DNA of 64,000 bases from NCBI RefSeq assembly GCF_000024425.1, contig NC_013946.1, forward strand, positions 2,666,001-2,730,000, given 5' to 3'. Positions 61,663 through 64,000 of the stretch are shown here, in pieces (the stretch's first letter is position 1; every line of letters starts with the position of its first letter). Under the pieces are notes generated by a model that was given only the letters and a program-made list of their open reading frames with translations, was not told where the DNA came from and ran no database searches. The DNA comes from Meiothermus ruber DSM 1279 (GTDB lineage Bacteria > Deinococcota > Deinococci > Deinococcales > Thermaceae). Made by a program: the position numbers and the translations under genes.

Positions 61663-62374
61663 ATCGGGTCATAAAGGCGTTTTGGATTGGAGCATCCAGC
61701 CACCCTACCTGCACGCACCCTATGTGGCCACGGTGCGCAGGGCCCCCCACCACCCCCTGGTGCCGCTCGCGGCCTCGCTTATGGAGCGCACCGGCCCGGT
61801 GTATGGGGAGGGGGATATCGGGCCCCTCGACCACGACCTCACCAAAAACGCAGCCAAAAACGGCGAGCCCCTGGGGGAACGCATCATCGTCACAGGCCGG
61901 GTGCTCGACGAGAACGGGCGCGGGGTGCCAGGGGTCTTGATTGAAATCTGGCAGGCCAATGCGGCCGGCCGCTACATTCACAAAAACGACCAGCACGACG
62001 CACCTTTAGACCCCAACTTTGTGGGCGCGGGCCGCACCCTCACCGACGAGAAGGGGTTCTACCGCTTCATCAGCATCAAGCCGGGGGCCTACCCCTGGAA
62101 GAACCACTTCAACGCCTGGCGGCCCGCCCATATCCACTTCTCGCTGATCGGGCGCAATTTCAGCGAGCGGCTGGTGACCCAGATGTACTTCCCCGGCGAC
62201 CCGCTGCTGGAGTACGACCCGATTTACCAGGGGATTCCCAACATCAAGGCCCGCTCGCGCCTGATCTCCCGTTTCGACCTGGAGACCACTCAGCCCGAGT
62301 GGGCCCTGGGCTACCGCTTCGACATCGTGCTGGCCGGCTACGACCAGACCTACTTTGAACCGGGAGGCCACTGA
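61655..62374 (+). CDS. pcaH: protocatechuate 3,4-dioxygenase beta subunit
   Basis: A 239-residue intradiol dioxygenase subunit that holds the ferric iron. The iron ligands are Y107 (GRYIHK), Y146 (KPGAYPW), H159 and H161 (RPAHIHFS), almost at the positions of the Pseudomonas protein (108, 147, 160, 162). The ATG at 61655 follows AAGGAGG and overlaps pcaC by 8 bases. Confidence 0.96.
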   Translation: MSESGHKGVLDWSIQPPYLHAPYVATVRRAPHHPLVPLAASLMERTGPVYGEGDIGPLDHDLTKNAAKNGEPLGERIIVTGRVLDENGRGVPGVLIEIWQANAAGRYIHKNDQHDAPLDPNFVGAGRTLTDEKGFYRFISIKPGAYPWKNHFNAWRPAHIHFSLIGRNFSERLVTQMYFPGDPLLEYDPIYQGIPNIKARSRLISRFDLETTQPEWALGYRFDIVLAGYDQTYFEPGGH

Positions 62375-62925
62375 TGCGCGCACAGTATCCCAGCCAGACC
62401 GTGGGCCCTTTCTTTGCTTTTGCCCTGGTGCGCGAGGGCGGCAACGTTCTGGTCAACGAGCAGACCCTGGGGGAGCGCATTACCCTGAAGGGCCGGGTGC
62501 TCGACGGGGACAACCAGCCGGTGGACGACGCCCTGGTGGAAATCTGGCAGGCCGACGCCCAGGGGCGCTTCCGCCACCCGGCCGACCCCCAGCACGCCCA
62601 GGCCGACCCCCACTTCAAGGGCTTTGGCCGTTCGGGCACCACTGGCGAGGGTTTTTGCTTCCAGACCATCAAGCCGGGGCCGGTTCCGCCCAGCCCGGTG
62701 CCCTGTATAGCCGTCCGGGTGTTCGCCCGCGGCATGCTGATTCACGCGGTCACCCGGGTGTACTTCTCCGACCACGACAACACCCAGGATCCGGTCTTTG
62801 CCGGGCTCGACCCCGTGCGGCGCCAGACCCTGGTGGCCCAGCGCTGCGAGCTGCCCGGCGGGGTGGTGTACCGCTGGGATATACGCCTGCAGGGCGAGGG
62901 CGAGACGATCTTTTTCGATTTGTAA
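62374..62925 (+). CDS. pcaG: protocatechuate 3,4-dioxygenase alpha subunit
   Basis: A 183-residue subunit with the same beta-sandwich fold but without the iron ligands, as usual. SQTVGPFFAFALV at the start, LVEIWQADAQGRFRHPADP in the middle and KPGPVPPSPVPCIAVRVFARGM at the former iron site. It shares one base with the pcaH stop. Confidence 0.95.
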   Translation: MRAQYPSQTVGPFFAFALVREGGNVLVNEQTLGERITLKGRVLDGDNQPVDDALVEIWQADAQGRFRHPADPQHAQADPHFKGFGRSGTTGEGFCFQTIKPGPVPPSPVPCIAVRVFARGMLIHAVTRVYFSDHDNTQDPVFAGLDPVRRQTLVAQRCELPGGVVYRWDIRLQGEGETIFFDL

Positions 62926-62928
62926 ACC

Positions 62929-64000
62929 ATGCCGTTTTTGCCGCACGAATCGAGGGTCTGGTCGGGGGTTTTTGGCGACCCGGCCCTGGCCGAGATTTTT
63001 TCCGAAGAAAACTGGTTAAAGCGGGTGCTCGAGGTCGAAATAGCCCTGGCCGGGGTGGAGGCCCGGCTGGGGCTCATCCCCCCGGAGGCCGCCCAGGCCA
63101 TCGGCCAACTGGCCGGCTTTACCCCCGACTGGGAGCGCCTGGCCCGGCAAACCGAGCGGGACGGGGTGCCCATAGCCGGGCTGGTGGCTCAGCTCCAGGC
63201 CCACCTGGGGCCCGGGTATGCCCGCTACCTGCACCTGGGGGCCACCACCCAGGACATTCTGGACACCGCGCTGGTGCTGCAACTGCGCTCGGCGCTGGAA
63301 CTGCTGGAAGAGCGGCTGCGCAAAAGCCTGCAAGGCCTGGCCCGGCTGGCCCGGCAGCACCTCGAGACCCCCATGCCGGGGCGCACCCACGGCCAGCAGG
63401 CCCTGCCCATCACCTTTGGGTACAAGGTGGCCGGATGGATGGCCCCCCTGCTGCGGCACCTGGAGCGCCTGCAAACGCTCAAAGAACGGGTGCTGGTGGT
63501 GCAGATGGGGGGGGCGGTGGGCACCCTGGCCGCGCTGGGGCCGCACGGGGTGGCGGTGATGGAGGGGCTGGCCCAGGCCCTCAAGCTGAAAGCCCCCCTG
63601 CTGCCCTGGCACACCGCCCGCGACCACCTGGCCGAGCTGGCTAGCTGGCTCTCCCTGTTGAGCGGGAGCCTGGCTAAGATGGCCCAGGACGTTATTCTGA
63701 TGGCCCAGAACGAGGTGGGCGAGGTACACGAGAGCCTCGAGCCCGACCGGGGCGGTTCTTCGACCCTGCCCCAGAAGTCCAACCCCATCAAAAGCGAGGT
63801 GATCATCGCCGCGGCCCGGGCCAACGCGGCCCTGCTCGCGGCCATGCACCAGGCCCTGATCGCCGAGCACGAACGGGCCACCCACGCCTGGCAGCTCGAG
63901 TGGCTGACGCTGCCGCCGATGCTGGCCCATACCGGGGTGGCCCTCAACCAGGCCGTGTTTCTAAGCCAGCACCTGGCCGTCCACCCCGAGCGGATGCGGG
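62929..64000 (+). CDS. pcaB: 3-carboxy-cis,cis-muconate cycloisomerase (cut by the window end)
   Basis: 357 codons are visible. A member of the fumarase/aspartase superfamily that forms gamma-carboxymuconolactone. The signature GGSSTLPQKSNPIKSE is present, as are YLHLGATTQDILDTAL and PGRTHGQQALPITFGYKVA. The start ATG at 62929 lies three bases after the pcaG stop. The real gene is expected to end about 250-300 bases past the edge. Confidence 0.93.
   Translation, partial: MPFLPHESRVWSGVFGDPALAEIFSEENWLKRVLEVEIALAGVEARLGLIPPEAAQAIGQLAGFTPDWERLARQTERDGVPIAGLVAQLQAHLGPGYARYLHLGATTQDILDTALVLQLRSALELLEERLRKSLQGLARLARQHLETPMPGRTHGQQALPITFGYKVAGWMAPLLRHLERLQTLKERVLVVQMGGAVGTLAALGPHGVAVMEGLAQALKLKAPLLPWHTARDHLAELASWLSLLSGSLAKMAQDVILMAQNEVGEVHESLEPDRGGSSTLPQKSNPIKSEVIIAAARANAALLAAMHQALIAEHERATHAWQLEWLTLPPMLAHTGVALNQAVFLSQHLAVHPERMR

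Noticed and set aside
62355-63644. A 429-codon frame overlapping pcaG and pcaB in another phase
   Set aside because: Extreme Gly/Pro/Arg content and no motif; pcaG and pcaB account for the DNA.
46871-64000. Recent horizontal transfer of the aromatic locus
   Set aside because: CTCGAG density, GC and codon use look like the rest of the window, and no tRNA, integrase or IS borders it here.

Overview
The window looks like chromosomal DNA of a Meiothermus-type bacterium (Thermaceae, phylum Deinococcota), probably near M. ruber. Reasons: high GC; a 307-residue proline dehydrogenase followed by a 515-residue P5C dehydrogenase, the Thermus-type pair; a family-5 uracil-DNA glycosylase; many genes with a TAnnnT box 6-7 nt before the start codon (leaderless promoters); and a voltage-gated channel whose filter TLEGWVD matches, from memory, the M. 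ruber calcium channel CavMr. CTCGAG is strikingly frequent (about 22 sites by eye in the first 6.7 kb).

Layout. 1-7.9 kb: aminotransferase, folC, a VWA protein, nitronate monooxygenase, UDG, aquaporin and HD hydrolase. 7.9-12.4 kb: proline catabolism operon with its own GntR regulator, then metK. 12.5-20.7 kb: a four-GAF HD-GYP signalling protein, DUF4127, a Tat-exported 5'-nucleotidase, a PQQ-type sugar dehydrogenase (with the decayed tail of a second copy upstream) and an envelope protein. 20.8-28.0 kb: glnA and a complete livJ-HMGF amino-acid ABC transporter. 28.0-33.3 kb: cupin, GNAT, YkvA and a peptide-type SBP with two permeases. 33.4-36.9 kb: PrcB-type lipoprotein, Der GTPase, SDR. 36.6-39.8 kb: a disturbed region with small membrane proteins, an IS982-family element with matching ends, a 5'-truncated BTAD regulator and several very small genes. 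39.8-46.8 kb: calcium-type channel, PlsC-like acyltransferase, prfA, NUDIX, pheST and a 57-residue membrane protein.

46.9-64.0 kb is an aromatic-compound degradation locus. On the minus strand, about 12.6 kb of tightly packed genes run from a Tat-type SBP (59.5 kb) through LivH, LivM, a fused LivG-LivF ATPase, Rieske dioxygenase alpha and beta, an 84-residue protein, PobA, a VOC extradiol dioxygenase, a GntR regulator, a DUF6282 hydrolase, a GalB-like PIG-L protein, an RraA-type aldolase and a DUF1932 dehydrogenase. Divergent on the plus strand are an IclR regulator and pcaD-C-H-G-B, the ortho (3,4-cleavage) protocatechuate pathway. PobA would feed 4-hydroxybenzoate into the ortho branch. The VOC-to-DUF1932 genes look like a second, meta-type branch in which each step of the classical protocatechuate 4,5-cleavage route could be filled by a different enzyme family; this is the most novel part of the window. 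An 18-bp inverted-repeat motif occurs before both minus-strand promoters, and a PcaU/PobR-like three-half-site operator lies before the IclR gene.

Functions come from reading protein motifs and gene order. No database search was possible.
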